DNA of 64,000 nucleotides from Parablautia muri (GTDB lineage Bacteria; Bacillota; Clostridia; Lachnospirales; Lachnospiraceae), in the NCBI RefSeq assembly GCF_009917485.1, contig NZ_QZDT01000015.1, forward strand, positions 1 to 64,000. Direction: 5' to 3'. Shown here one piece after another: positions 51,215 through 59,750 of this stretch. The notes beneath the pieces were generated by a model. The model was not told the origin of the DNA and did not search any database. It saw only the letters and a program-made list of their open reading frames with translations. Each line of letters starts with the position of its first letter. Position 1 is the stretch's first letter. The translations under genes and the position numbers were made by a program.

Positions 51215-52717
51215 ATGGGGGAAAGAAGGGCAAGTGGCATACTGCTTCCAGTCAGCAGTCTGCCTTCAAAGTATGGGATTGGATGTTTTTCAAAAAGCGC
51301 TTATACATTTGTTGATCAACTAAAGGCGGCGGGACAAAGCTACTGGCAGATTTTGCCTCTGGGGCCTACAAGCTATGGGGATTCACCTTATCAGTCTTTT
51401 TCCACTTTCGCCGGGAATCCTTATTTTATCAGTTTAGAGGCGCTGATTGAGGAAGGGGTGCTTGATAAGGACGAGTGTGACAGTGTGGATTTTGGAAGCA
51501 GACCTGCATCTGTAGATTATGGAAAGCTGTATAAGGAACGTTTTAAGCTTCTTAGAAAAGCGTATGAGCGGAGTAAAATTTTTGAAAATCCGGAATTCCG
51601 GCGGTTTTGTGAGGAGCATAGCTGGTGGCTTGACGATTATGCGCTGTTTATGGCGATGAAGGACTGCTTTGGAGGAAAAAGCTGGGTTGAGTGGGCGGAG
51701 GATATCAGATTCAGATGGAACAATGCTCTGGATTATTACCGGAAGGAATTATACTTTGATATTGAGTTTTATAAATATATTCAGTTTAAATTCAGGCAGC
51801 AGTGGATAGAGCTGAAAGCCTATGCGAACGAACAGGGGATCAGCATCATTGGGGATATTCCGATTTATGTTGCTTTTGACAGTGCGGACACATGGGCAAG
51901 TCCTGCGCTTTTTCAGTTAGATGAGGAAAACATGCCGTTGGCGGTTGCAGGCTGTCCGCCGGATGCTTTTGCAAGAACAGGGCAGTTGTGGGGAAATCCT
52001 TTATACCGCTGGGATTACCATAAAAATCAGGGGTATGATTGGTGGATCAGGCGGCTTAGCGTCTGTTTTGAGTTGTATGATGTGGTGAGGATTGATCATT
52101 TCAGAGGCTTTGACGAGTATTATTCTATTCCCTATGGAGATACCACGGCTGAGCGCGGACATTGGGAAAAGGGGCCGGGAATGGATTTGTTCCATACGGT
52201 TCGTGCAAGGATTGGCCAGAAGAATATTATAGCAGAGGATCTTGGTTTCATAACAGATTCCGTGCGCTGGCTTGTAAGGGAAAGCGGATTTCCCAACATG
52301 AAGGTGCTTGAATTTGCCTTTGACAGCAGAGATACGGGAAGCGCCAGCGATTATCTTCCCCATAATTATGACAGGAACTGTGTGGTATATACAGGAACCC
52401 ACGACAATGAAACCCTGTGTTCCTGGTTTAAAAAGATTACTGCCAAAGAACGGCGGATGGTTAGGGAGTACATTCATAACGATCAGGTTGCGGATAACAT
52501 GATTTATAAAGAGATGATTTGCCTGGCTATGCGCAGTGTGGCGAATACGTGTATTATTCCAATCCAGGATTATCTGGGGTATACAAATAAGGCAAGGATG
52601 AACACCCCATCAACTTTAGGGAAGAACTGGAAGTGGCGCTTGCGGGAAGGAGAAATTACGGACCAACTGTTAGAGGAGATAAAGAAATTAACAGTGACTT
52701 ATGGACGATGCATTTAA
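51215..52717 (+). CDS. malQ: 4-alpha-glucanotransferase (amylomaltase), copy 2
   Basis: A 500-residue GH77 enzyme with the same blocks as the protein at 2118: RASGILLPVSSLPSKYGIG, GDSPYQSFSTFAGNPY, IGDIPIYVAFDSAD, VRIDHFRGFD (nucleophile Asp), IAEDLGFI and GTHDNE. By eye the two share well over half of their residues, so they are ancient paralogs rather than a recent copy. AAGGAGG precedes ATG 51215. It is not next to other glycan genes; a strong terminator follows. Which copy serves glycogen and which maltose is not evident. Confidence 0.93.
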   Translation: MGERRASGILLPVSSLPSKYGIGCFSKSAYTFVDQLKAAGQSYWQILPLGPTSYGDSPYQSFSTFAGNPYFISLEALIEEGVLDKDECDSVDFGSRPASVDYGKLYKERFKLLRKAYERSKIFENPEFRRFCEEHSWWLDDYALFMAMKDCFGGKSWVEWAEDIRFRWNNALDYYRKELYFDIEFYKYIQFKFRQQWIELKAYANEQGISIIGDIPIYVAFDSADTWASPALFQLDEENMPLAVAGCPPDAFARTGQLWGNPLYRWDYHKNQGYDWWIRRLSVCFELYDVVRIDHFRGFDEYYSIPYGDTTAERGHWEKGPGMDLFHTVRARIGQKNIIAEDLGFITDSVRWLVRESGFPNMKVLEFAFDSRDTGSASDYLPHNYDRNCVVYTGTHDNETLCSWFKKITAKERRMVREYIHNDQVADNMIYKEMICLAMRSVANTCIIPIQDYLGYTNKARMNTPSTLGKNWKWRLREGEITDQLLEEIKKLTVTYGRCI

Positions 52718-52720
52718 GAC

Positions 52721-52756
52721 AAAGATGGGGCTGCCTGATTGGCAGCCCCATCTTTG
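52721..52756. terminator. Strong terminator after malQ copy 2
   Basis: A perfect 15-bp stem (52721-52735 with 52741-52755) with loop TGATT. Short A and T ends on both sides may serve also the convergent bactofilin gene. Confidence 0.88.
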
Positions 52757-52835
52757 CTTAGTTGTTTTACAAAGTATCATGATTCTCATTACAAAATATG
52801 TTATGCTGCAAAACAAACGATTCGCCGTTGTGTTT

Positions 52836-53300
52836 TTAATGTTTTCTATGTTCACGCTCAGATGTTTCTTTTTCATTTGTTTTTTCATCTGTCTTTTCTT
52901 CAGTGGCAGGATTATCATTAGAAGCATGATCCGGCAGTGACACAGCCATGGTACATCTGCCATCAAAACTAGCATTCTCATCAATCACAAGAGACCTTGC
53001 AATAATATTGCCGTTTATTTTTCCTGTGGAAAGAAGCTCTAATTTTCCAGTAGCGGAAATGTCACCATCCACCTTTCCGGAGATGACTAAATCCTGAGCA
53101 TAAATGTTTCCTTTAATTTGTCCATTAGCACCAAGAATCAGTTTCTTTTCACATGTACAATTACCATTAATAATTCCGTCTATACGGATGGTTTCCGGTG
53201 CGCTTAAGTTGCCGTCAAAGACTGCGCCTTCCCCAATAATTGTGTTTACGTTTGTCCGAGCATCTTCTGAGGAAGATGCCTTCTTGCTTTTTCCTAACAT
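52836..53300 (-). CDS. Bactofilin (polymer-forming cytoskeletal protein)
   Basis: A 154-residue protein. Residues about 18-125 are a bactofilin beta-helix with repeating short strands (TIIGEGAVFDGNLSAPETIRIDG, then GNIYAQDLVISGKVDGDIS and GNIIARSLVIDE), which polymerises into filaments on membranes. The C-terminus is a charged, Glu/Lys-rich tail. Start ATG 53300 is set by GGAGG at the end of a family A repeat; the upstream in-frame stretch is repeat sequence. A LytM-like gene lies just upstream on the same strand, the classical bactofilin partner. Confidence 0.88.
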   Translation of the reverse strand: MLGKSKKASSSEDARTNVNTIIGEGAVFDGNLSAPETIRIDGIINGNCTCEKKLILGANGQIKGNIYAQDLVISGKVDGDISATGKLELLSTGKINGNIIARSLVIDENASFDGRCTMAVSLPDHASNDNPATEEKTDEKTNEKETSEREHRKH

Positions 53301-53392
53301 AGTATTCCTCCATTCTGCCAACGCTTGCAAATTTGGGCGCCAGCACAAATTTTTCTGTGAAAAAGTTTAAGAAATTTATTTCTTTTTCACAG
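53301..53392 (-). repeat. Leader repeat family A copy before bactofilin
   Basis: On the minus strand an 11-bp hairpin (53392-53382 with 53365-53355) is followed by AAATTTG-type arms around TGCTGGCGCC, then CAAGCGTTGGCAGAATGGAGGAAT. GGAGG is the ribosome site of bactofilin. The stem sequence (CTGTGAAAAAG) differs from the units at 7083-7244 (AGATTGAAAAATC), while the pairing is kept. It fills the gap behind the LytM gene. Confidence 0.75.
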
Positions 53393-53402
53393 TTTCCACC
53401 TT

Positions 53403-54137
53403 TTATCCTTTTGCGTCGATGATACTAAGCGGATCTATTGCATCTCCGTTTAAGAAGATTTGATAGTCCAATTGGGTATCATCTGTGGTAACGGTGCATA
53501 AAAGATCTCCGGCCAGCACCTGTGCTCCTTCCTCAGTTTGAACTTGCACGTCCTGGCCGCACATATAGCGTGTCATGTAGCCATTCTCGTGTTCTATTTC
53601 AAGGATGAGCGGATAGGTATCGTCAGAGCCGACTGTAACAACCGTACCGTCACCTGTCGCAACAATTTTACCCTCTGAGTGGGTGTTGATTGAAAGGTAA
53701 GGGCGATCTTCAGAATAAGTTTCAATCAGGATGCCTGAGCCTGAAGAAGGAAAAAGTGTGGGAAGTGGATTGCTGGCAGGGGCTTCCTGCGCTGCAGCCT
53801 CTTCTCTTTTCGTTGTAATAATTTTTGACACCTGCCGCAGATCGTTGTTTTCTGCCCGCAGTGCCTGGATTTCATTGTCAAGGGTATCCTTTTCGGTATT
53901 CAATTGTACTACCAGTTTCGCCTGGGAATCTAATTGCGCACGAAGTGCGCTCAGCTCTTTGTTTCCGGAAAGGAACAAAAAAGTCAGCAACCCGATCACA
54001 GCCAGAATAAGGAGTATCAGGAAGAAAATCAGGCGAATGAAGGTAAGGGAAATATTGAATTGCTTGCTGCTCCTATCCACATTAGAGATAAGGAGTACAG
54101 AAAAAGATTCCCTGCGCTTATGTCTTTGCTGTTTCAT
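53403..54137 (-). CDS. LytM/M23-like protein with a degenerate active site
   Basis: A 244-residue protein with a basic start, a membrane helix (about residues 33-56), a coiled coil (about 60-105) and a C-terminal M23-like domain. Where active LytM enzymes have zinc ligands (H...D, YAH and HLHFE) this protein has EHENGYMTRYMCG and DYQIFLNG, so the second and third His are missing. It is probably a non-catalytic regulator of cell-wall hydrolases, like EnvC or the bactofilin-linked LmdC type. ATG 54137 follows AATCAATT. It sits upstream of bactofilin in one operon. Confidence 0.72.
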   Translation of the reverse strand: MKQQRHKRRESFSVLLISNVDRSSKQFNISLTFIRLIFFLILLILAVIGLLTFLFLSGNKELSALRAQLDSQAKLVVQLNTEKDTLDNEIQALRAENNDLRQVSKIITTKREEAAAQEAPASNPLPTLFPSSGSGILIETYSEDRPYLSINTHSEGKIVATGDGTVVTVGSDDTYPLILEIEHENGYMTRYMCGQDVQVQTEEGAQVLAGDLLCTVTTDDTQLDYQIFLNGDAIDPLSIIDAKG

Positions 54138-54217
54138 AATTGATTTCCATTCTGCCGTTTTACGGCGGTTTATTGTTCAGTACCGCAGGCACAGCCCACA
54201 AGTAAATATTCCTTACG

Positions 54218-54246
54218 ATTATACACCTTTTTGACAAGATTGTGAA
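54218..54246 (-). promoter_or_regulatory. Promoter of the LytM-bactofilin operon
   Basis: On the minus strand TTCACA (54246-54241), a 17-nt spacer and TATAAT (54223-54218), about 80 nt before the LytM-like gene. Confidence 0.6.
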
Positions 54247-54333
54247 GTCAGATTTCGAACCCAAAAAAATGAAAAATAATCTAAAAGTATTCAAAGTTTG
54301 ACAAAACAGAATATATTATCTGTGAATTTCGAC

Positions 54334-54349
54334 TAATATTCGAATATTA
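54334..54349. promoter_or_regulatory. Perfect 16-bp palindrome in the divergent control region
   Basis: TAATATTCGAATATTA is a perfect palindrome between the LytM and birA promoters (gap 54138-54487). It may be an operator. No known consensus fits well. Confidence 0.4.
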
Positions 54350-54377
54350 ACGTGAAAAATTTAATTGTCTGAAAAAC

Positions 54378-54406
54378 TTTACATTGTATTAAAATTTCGT
54401 TATACT
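54378..54406 (+). promoter_or_regulatory. Promoter of birA
   Basis: TTTACA (54378-54383), a 17-nt spacer and TATACT (54401-54406), about 80 nt before birA. Confidence 0.65.
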
Positions 54407-54487
54407 TTTAGAGGGAGAGTATAAGTTGTAAGCAAATTCAAGCGGCTGATTCAACCAGAGGGTAATTGGCTGTATGGAGGGTCAGGT

Positions 54488-55498
54488 ATGGTCGTAAAGG
54501 ATGAGGTGCTGTTATTGTTAGAAAATCATCGGGGGGATTTTTTTTCCGGTCAGGAAATCGCAGATTTGCTTTCCGTAACCAGGGCCAGCGTCTGGAAAGC
54601 AGTCAAATCCCTGCAAAAAGATGGTTATGGTATTGAGGCCATAAACAATAAAGGATATACCCTTAAAAAAGCGCCGGATATGCTTTCTGCTGCTTTTATT
54701 GCACAGAAGCTGAGGGAAAATGGGATTCCGTTGGAAATCCGGGTAGGAAAAATGGTAGATTCTACAAACAATGTATTAAAGCAGTATGTTACGGCAGGGA
54801 AAAAGCAGGATATGGTTTTGCTGGCGGAGGAGCAGAGCGCCGGGAGAGGCCGCAGAGGACGTTCCTTCTATTCGCCGGAGGGGACGGGCATTTACTTAAG
54901 CCTGCTGCTTCACCCGGACGCAACGCCGGAGGGAGGCACGATGCTGACTACGCTGACCGCAGTAGCTGCCGCCCAGGCAATTGAAAAGGTTGCCGGAGAA
55001 GCGGTGCAGATTAAATGGGTCAATGACTTATGGATGCGGGGCAAAAAGATATCGGGGATTTTAACGGAAGGTTCCGCGTCCTTAGAGGAAGGCAAGCTGG
55101 AATACGTGATTGTGGGGATCGGAATCAATCTTTATGAGCCGGCGGAAGGGTTTCCAACGGAGCTTAAGGATGTAGCAGGGGCGGTATTTACCAATGATCT
55201 TTCAAGAGAAAATCTGCGAAACCGGCTGGCAGTAGAATTTTTGGTGAATTTCATGAAATATTACCAGGCATTTCCGGGAAAGGATTATCTGGAAGAATAC
55301 CGGAAACGTTCTTTTGTCATTGGAAAAAAAGTCCGTATTCTTGTACCGGAAGGAGTGTCTGAGAAGGCGGAAAAGGGACCGGAGCGAGAATTTGCCAGGG
55401 CGATTGGAATAGATGATGAATGCCGTTTGGAGGTTCAGTATGAGGATGGTGTGGTAGAGAAGCTCTCCAGCGGAGAGATTAGTGTTAAGGTAGAATGA
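54488..55498 (+). CDS. birA: Bifunctional biotin ligase/biotin repressor
   Basis: A 336-residue protein. The N-terminal winged helix (FFSGQEIADLLSVTRASVWKAVKSLQ, about residues 19-44) is the repressor part. The central ligase domain has EEQSAGRGRRGRSF (biotinyl-AMP loop near 118) and KWVNDLW (near 178); a C-terminal SH3-like domain follows. It attaches biotin to carboxylases and can control biotin genes. ATG 54488 follows GGAGGG. No bio genes stand beside it. A 17-bp terminator follows. Confidence 0.95.
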   Translation: MVVKDEVLLLLENHRGDFFSGQEIADLLSVTRASVWKAVKSLQKDGYGIEAINNKGYTLKKAPDMLSAAFIAQKLRENGIPLEIRVGKMVDSTNNVLKQYVTAGKKQDMVLLAEEQSAGRGRRGRSFYSPEGTGIYLSLLLHPDATPEGGTMLTTLTAVAAAQAIEKVAGEAVQIKWVNDLWMRGKKISGILTEGSASLEEGKLEYVIVGIGINLYEPAEGFPTELKDVAGAVFTNDLSRENLRNRLAVEFLVNFMKYYQAFPGKDYLEEYRKRSFVIGKKVRILVPEGVSEKAEKGPEREFARAIGIDDECRLEVQYEDGVVEKLSSGEISVKVE

Positions 55499-55526
55499 AA
55501 ATTTTATCCCAAATCTAATTTTAAAG

Positions 55527-55572
55527 TTCAGACAGGATGCACAGCTAGATGTGCATCCTGTCTGAATTTGTT
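55527..55572. terminator. Very strong terminator between birA and the MATE gene
   Basis: A perfect 17-bp stem (55527-55543 with 55550-55566) with loop GCTAGA and a T-rich tail on the plus strand. It separates two convergent genes. Confidence 0.9.
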
Positions 55573-55625
55573 ATTAAGATAAGCAAGCTTCGCAAAGCGC
55601 GGCAACAAAAAACAAAATGGCAGGT

Positions 55626-56897
55626 TTATTTCCTTAAAAAGAGGATACAGCAAATTCCCAGAATCGCCTGAACGGAAGGAATGGTATACCAGACGCCGTC
55701 AAGTCCCATGAAAAGTGGCAATACAAAGATGAAAAGCAGGGTAAGGGCAATTTCTCCATATACCAAAAGGCTGGAGCGCACCACCCGGTGGGTTGCATAA
55801 AAATAAGAAACTGCGGGCTTGGTCAGTCCGTAAAGGGCCATAACCAGCGCAAAAGCGGGAGTGGCATAAATGATGTAGGCGCCGGCCCCGGGGGAAGTGC
55901 CGTAAAAAGCAGGCAAAAGATTCCTTACCAGCACAAAAATAATAGCGCCCATAAGGCCAAATCCTATCCCCAGAGAAAAAGTCCATTTGGTATAGAGCTT
56001 AAGGCTTTGCTTATCACCTTTGCCCTGGCTTAAGGAAAGTAAGGGCTGGCTGCCATCGCCGATTCCCTGAACTAAAAGCTCCATAAAGGAGATTATGTAA
56101 GCCAGTACCGCGTAAGCGCTGACTGCTTCTTCACCTCCGTATTTTAAAGCCTGTAGATTCATAAAGATAATGGTGACGGAGGGCAGGTAGGTCAGCCCAA
56201 AGGGGGATAAGGCCACTTTCAGTATGGAAAGGATCGTTCTTTTATCGGGACGTATATTGCTAAAAGCAATGCGGTTTTTCTTTTTGACATAAAAAGCAAT
56301 GCACAAAATCAGCGTGAGTACCTGCCCAAGGACGGTAGCCAGTGCAGCGCCCATAAGCTTAAGATCTAAGACCAGCACAAAGAAATAGTCAAGCAAGATG
56401 TTGGAAATGCAACCAAGCGCCATGGCGCACATGGCATAAAAGGACGCCCCCCGATTACGCATAAGGGGCACCATGCCGGAGGCAAATACCTGGATTATGC
56501 CGCCCAAAAGGATTAACCGAAGGTAGGTACGCGCCAGGGGAAGAAGCGCATCCTTTGCCCCAAGCAGCCAAAGAAACGGTGTGCCAAACAGCCAAAGAGC
56601 AAGTGTCAGTATAAGAGAGCCTGTAAAGAGCAGAAAAAGAGCATTGCCGTCTGACTTTGCTGCTTTTTTTTCATCTCCAGCGCCGTTATTCAGGGAAACG
56701 ATTACCGCAGCGCCCATGCCGATTCCCGTACCTAAAGAAATGATAAGGGCAACCAAAGGCCAGGCAATATTAATAGCGGCAAGACCCGGATCTCCCATGG
56801 CCCTGCCTACGAAAATACCATCAACGATGGAATATATACCTGTTAACAAAAAGGAAAGCATGGATGGGAAAATATATCCCATGTATTTCTTTCTCAT
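55626..56897 (-). CDS. MATE family efflux transporter, copy 1
   Basis: A 423-residue protein with about twelve helices and MATE features: GIYSIVDGIFVGRAMG near the start, a second half beginning near residue 210 that repeats the layout (GEEAVSAYAVLAYIISFMELLVQGIGDGSQPLLS), and NRGASFYAMCAMALG. MATE pumps export cationic drugs or metabolites with Na or H gradients. AGGAGA lies before ATG 56897. A second, different MATE lies at 62128. Its position next to an alanine symporter shows no clear substrate link. Confidence 0.88.
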   Translation of the reverse strand: MRKKYMGYIFPSMLSFLLTGIYSIVDGIFVGRAMGDPGLAAINIAWPLVALIISLGTGIGMGAAVIVSLNNGAGDEKKAAKSDGNALFLLFTGSLILTLALWLFGTPFLWLLGAKDALLPLARTYLRLILLGGIIQVFASGMVPLMRNRGASFYAMCAMALGCISNILLDYFFVLVLDLKLMGAALATVLGQVLTLILCIAFYVKKKNRIAFSNIRPDKRTILSILKVALSPFGLTYLPSVTIIFMNLQALKYGGEEAVSAYAVLAYIISFMELLVQGIGDGSQPLLSLSQGKGDKQSLKLYTKWTFSLGIGFGLMGAIIFVLVRNLLPAFYGTSPGAGAYIIYATPAFALVMALYGLTKPAVSYFYATHRVVRSSLLVYGEIALTLLFIFVLPLFMGLDGVWYTIPSVQAILGICCILFLRK

Positions 56898-57030
56898 GAT
56901 GAATCTCCTGTTCCTGCAGCATCTGCAAAATATTTCTCACCCTGAGGTGTTTGATACAGTATTATAGTGGATGTGCAGAAAAGAAGCAAGGGGATGAAAA
57001 GAATTTTGCGGTTGGTACCGGGCCGGACTG

Positions 57031-58356
57031 TTACGAGTCCGGTACCTGATAACACAAGTATTTTTGCAAAAGGAATAATGCCGCTACATTGGGAAGGACC
57101 ATGAAGGCGTTGATTAAATCTGTGCATTCCCATACCAGGTTTAAGGGAAGGACGGCGCCTATGTAAATCATTACAATATAGGCTACTTTGTATAGAAAGA
57201 TTCCCTTGTTGCCGGTCAAGTAGCAGTAGGCCTGTTCGCCCAGATAGGACCAGCCAATCAGGGTGGTGATGGCGAAGGCGATTAGGCAGAGGGATAAAAA
57301 TGTATTTCCAAAAAAGGGAAGGTAAGAAAAGGCAGCATCGGTAAGCCCTGCTTCATTTACATTTAGGGTGGATTCAGGGTGAAGAAGCATGTTTGTCACG
57401 ATAACCAGACCGCTTAAAAGACACATTACCACAGTATCCCAAAATACAGCGGTCATGGAGACGTAGGCCTGACAGGCAGGGTGGCTGGTTTCGGATGCGG
57501 CGGCAGTGATTGCGGCAGTGCCGATTCCGGCTTCATTTGTAAAAAGACCTCTTGCAATGCCATAGCGGGCCGTGAGCATAAGGGAGGAGCCTGCTGCGCC
57601 GCCAATGGCCGCCCTGGGTGCTAAGGCATGAGAAAGAATAAGATGTATGGCAGGTAAAAAGGCTTCACGGTTCCTTAAGAGAAGAAATATACAGCTGGCT
57701 GTATAAAGGATTCCCAAAAAGGGTACGATTTTCATACAGACATTTCCAATAGAGCGGATGCCGCCCACAATCACAAGGCCTGCCAGAATGGCTGCAAGAA
57801 ATCCTGCAATATGAGGATTTAAGCCAAAGCTTATGGAGGTGGTCTGGGTGATGGAATTGGACTGGGTGGTGCATCCTACGCCAAAAGCGGCAATTAATGT
57901 AAGCAGGCCGTAAAATTTCCCTACGGCAACATTATGTAAACCATTTTGCCACATATACATAGGGCCTCCCTGATAGGTGCCGTTTTGCGTGCGGTTCCTA
58001 AAGCGGACGCTTAAAAAGCATTCCGCGTAAGTGGTCGCCATGCCGAGAATGCCGGTAATCCAGCACCAGAAAATAGCGCCGGGGCCTCCCAAGGCAACGG
58101 CGGTGGATACGCCTATGATATTGCCGGTGCCTAAGGTGGCGGCAAGCGTAGTGGAGAGGGTTGCAAAGACAGAAAGGTTGTTTCCGTCCACAGAGCTTTT
58201 GGGGGTTACGGAAAGATGGATGGCTTTTAAAATATTTTTCTGCGGAAAATGGAGTTTCATGGTAAAATAAAGATGTGTACCCATTAGCAGAAATAAAAGA
58301 GGACCGCTCCATAAAAATTGATTGGTAGATTGAATAAAATTTAGAACTGCCTGCAT
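57031..58356 (-). CDS. Sodium:alanine (AGCS family) symporter
   Basis: A 441-residue protein with about ten to eleven helices and AGCS blocks: ATLSTTLAATLGTGNIIGVSTAVALGGPGAIFW near the N-terminus, RYGIARGLFTNEAGIGTAAITAA near the middle and NAFMVLPNVAALFLL at the end. It imports alanine or glycine with Na. Start ATG 58356 (AGGAAA upstream) is preferred over an upstream in-frame ATG at 58416, which would add 20 unlike residues. The stop codon lies within a GGTACC/GGTACC hairpin. Confidence 0.9.
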   Translation of the reverse strand: MQAVLNFIQSTNQFLWSGPLLFLLMGTHLYFTMKLHFPQKNILKAIHLSVTPKSSVDGNNLSVFATLSTTLAATLGTGNIIGVSTAVALGGPGAIFWCWITGILGMATTYAECFLSVRFRNRTQNGTYQGGPMYMWQNGLHNVAVGKFYGLLTLIAAFGVGCTTQSNSITQTTSISFGLNPHIAGFLAAILAGLVIVGGIRSIGNVCMKIVPFLGILYTASCIFLLLRNREAFLPAIHLILSHALAPRAAIGGAAGSSLMLTARYGIARGLFTNEAGIGTAAITAAASETSHPACQAYVSMTAVFWDTVVMCLLSGLVIVTNMLLHPESTLNVNEAGLTDAAFSYLPFFGNTFLSLCLIAFAITTLIGWSYLGEQAYCYLTGNKGIFLYKVAYIVMIYIGAVLPLNLVWECTDLINAFMVLPNVAALFLLQKYLCYQVPDS

Positions 58357-58554
58357 AGATTTCCTATCTGGTACACTGTCTGGCAAAATTTGTATCGGAT
58401 CCTGCCGATGGTGCACCAGGCGCGTTGCCTTTGGATATTTTACTATTAATTATAGTAGCTTAGGGCGGAGGATATGCGTTTTTATTCTAGTTGAATTGTT
58501 ATAGCATTTTTTATAGAAACAGAAAATAGAGGATTCCGAGAGAGGATAAAGAAA

Positions 58555-59682
58555 TTGAAGGGCTGGAAAAAATGGATACCGGCATGGTTGGTTTTATTTG
58601 CAATATTACTGAATATCACAGGAAGGGTATGGCAGGGATTTACGGATTTTTATGTAGATACTATTTTTCCCCTTTGGGCGGAAACCTATGGACGTTTCAC
58701 GGGAATTTTCCCATTTTCCGTAGGGGAATGGATGCTGTATCTGGCAGTTTTACTTGTGTTTCTCTTGTTGATAGGGGGAATTATTTATGCCCTGTTTGGG
58801 AAAAAGTTACCGGAGATTTTTAAGACAGGCTACCGGAAATATGCCTTTTTCTTGTACTGGGTGTTCGGTATTGTGTGTGTGGTCATGACACTTAACTGTT
58901 TTTTGCTTTACCAGGCCAGAACTGTAAATGTGAGATTTGAAATTGGCGGCAGGCCGGATAAGGAATACGGGCCGGAGGAGATTGCTGCGCTGCGGGACTA
59001 TGTGGTGATAAATGCCAACGCTTTAGCGCCGGAGTTTGAGCGGGATGAGAATGGGTATTTGCTTTATGAGGAGAATCTGGAACAAAAGGCCAGGGAGGAA
59101 ATGAGAAGACTGGGAGAGAAATTCAGTAATCTGGAAGGGTATTACCCAAGGCCAAAGAAACTGGCTTTATCAGGGTTTTACAGTCAGCAGTATATTATGG
59201 GGTACTATTTTCCTTTTTCTATGGAGGCAAACTATAACAGACAGATGTATATCACAAATGTTCCGGTTACCATGTGCCATGAGCTTTCCCATTTAAAGGG
59301 CTTTATATTGGAGGACGAAGCTAATTTTATCGGATATCTGGCTTGCGTGGACTCGGAAGATCCGCTGTTTCGCTATAGCGCTTATTTAAGTGTAATCGGT
59401 TATCTGGACAGGGACTTTGTGAAAGCAATCGGTGAGGAGGAAGAAATTTATCGCTCTCATCCACAGATTTCCGCTCAGGTGGCGGCAGATAAGAAATTCC
59501 TTACGAACGAAGCCTGGGAACAGGTGGAGAAAAAGGCAGTGCTGAAAACAGAAACAGTGAAACAGGCCGCGGACACTTTTTTGGATACCACATTGACTTT
59601 AAATGGTGTGGCGGATGGTACAATCAGTTATAGCCGTGTGGTGAAGCTGCTTTTGCAGTATTATGATGGGAAGTTATATTAA
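58555..59682 (+). CDS. DUF3810 membrane metalloprotease-like protein
   Basis: A 375-residue protein with three N-terminal helices (near 10-25, 60-82 and 98-117), then an outer domain of about 250 residues. MCHELSHLKGFILEDEANF near residue 240 is a zinc-metalloprotease signature (HELSH with a downstream Glu, as in gluzincins), and PYYFPFSMEAN-like GYYFPFSMEANYNRQMYITNVPVTMCHE matches DUF3810. Substrate unknown; a role in envelope stress or teichoic acid control would be guesswork. The start TTG 58555 has AGAGGA upstream. Confidence 0.7.
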   Translation: MKGWKKWIPAWLVLFAILLNITGRVWQGFTDFYVDTIFPLWAETYGRFTGIFPFSVGEWMLYLAVLLVFLLLIGGIIYALFGKKLPEIFKTGYRKYAFFLYWVFGIVCVVMTLNCFLLYQARTVNVRFEIGGRPDKEYGPEEIAALRDYVVINANALAPEFERDENGYLLYEENLEQKAREEMRRLGEKFSNLEGYYPRPKKLALSGFYSQQYIMGYYFPFSMEANYNRQMYITNVPVTMCHELSHLKGFILEDEANFIGYLACVDSEDPLFRYSAYLSVIGYLDRDFVKAIGEEEEIYRSHPQISAQVAADKKFLTNEAWEQVEKKAVLKTETVKQAADTFLDTTLTLNGVADGTISYSRVVKLLLQYYDGKLY

Positions 59683-59750
59683 GGATTATCAATTGGTCCC
59701 TGTGTAATTTTGACTTTGGAATATGATGGATAAGGTAAAAGGTGGCAGTT

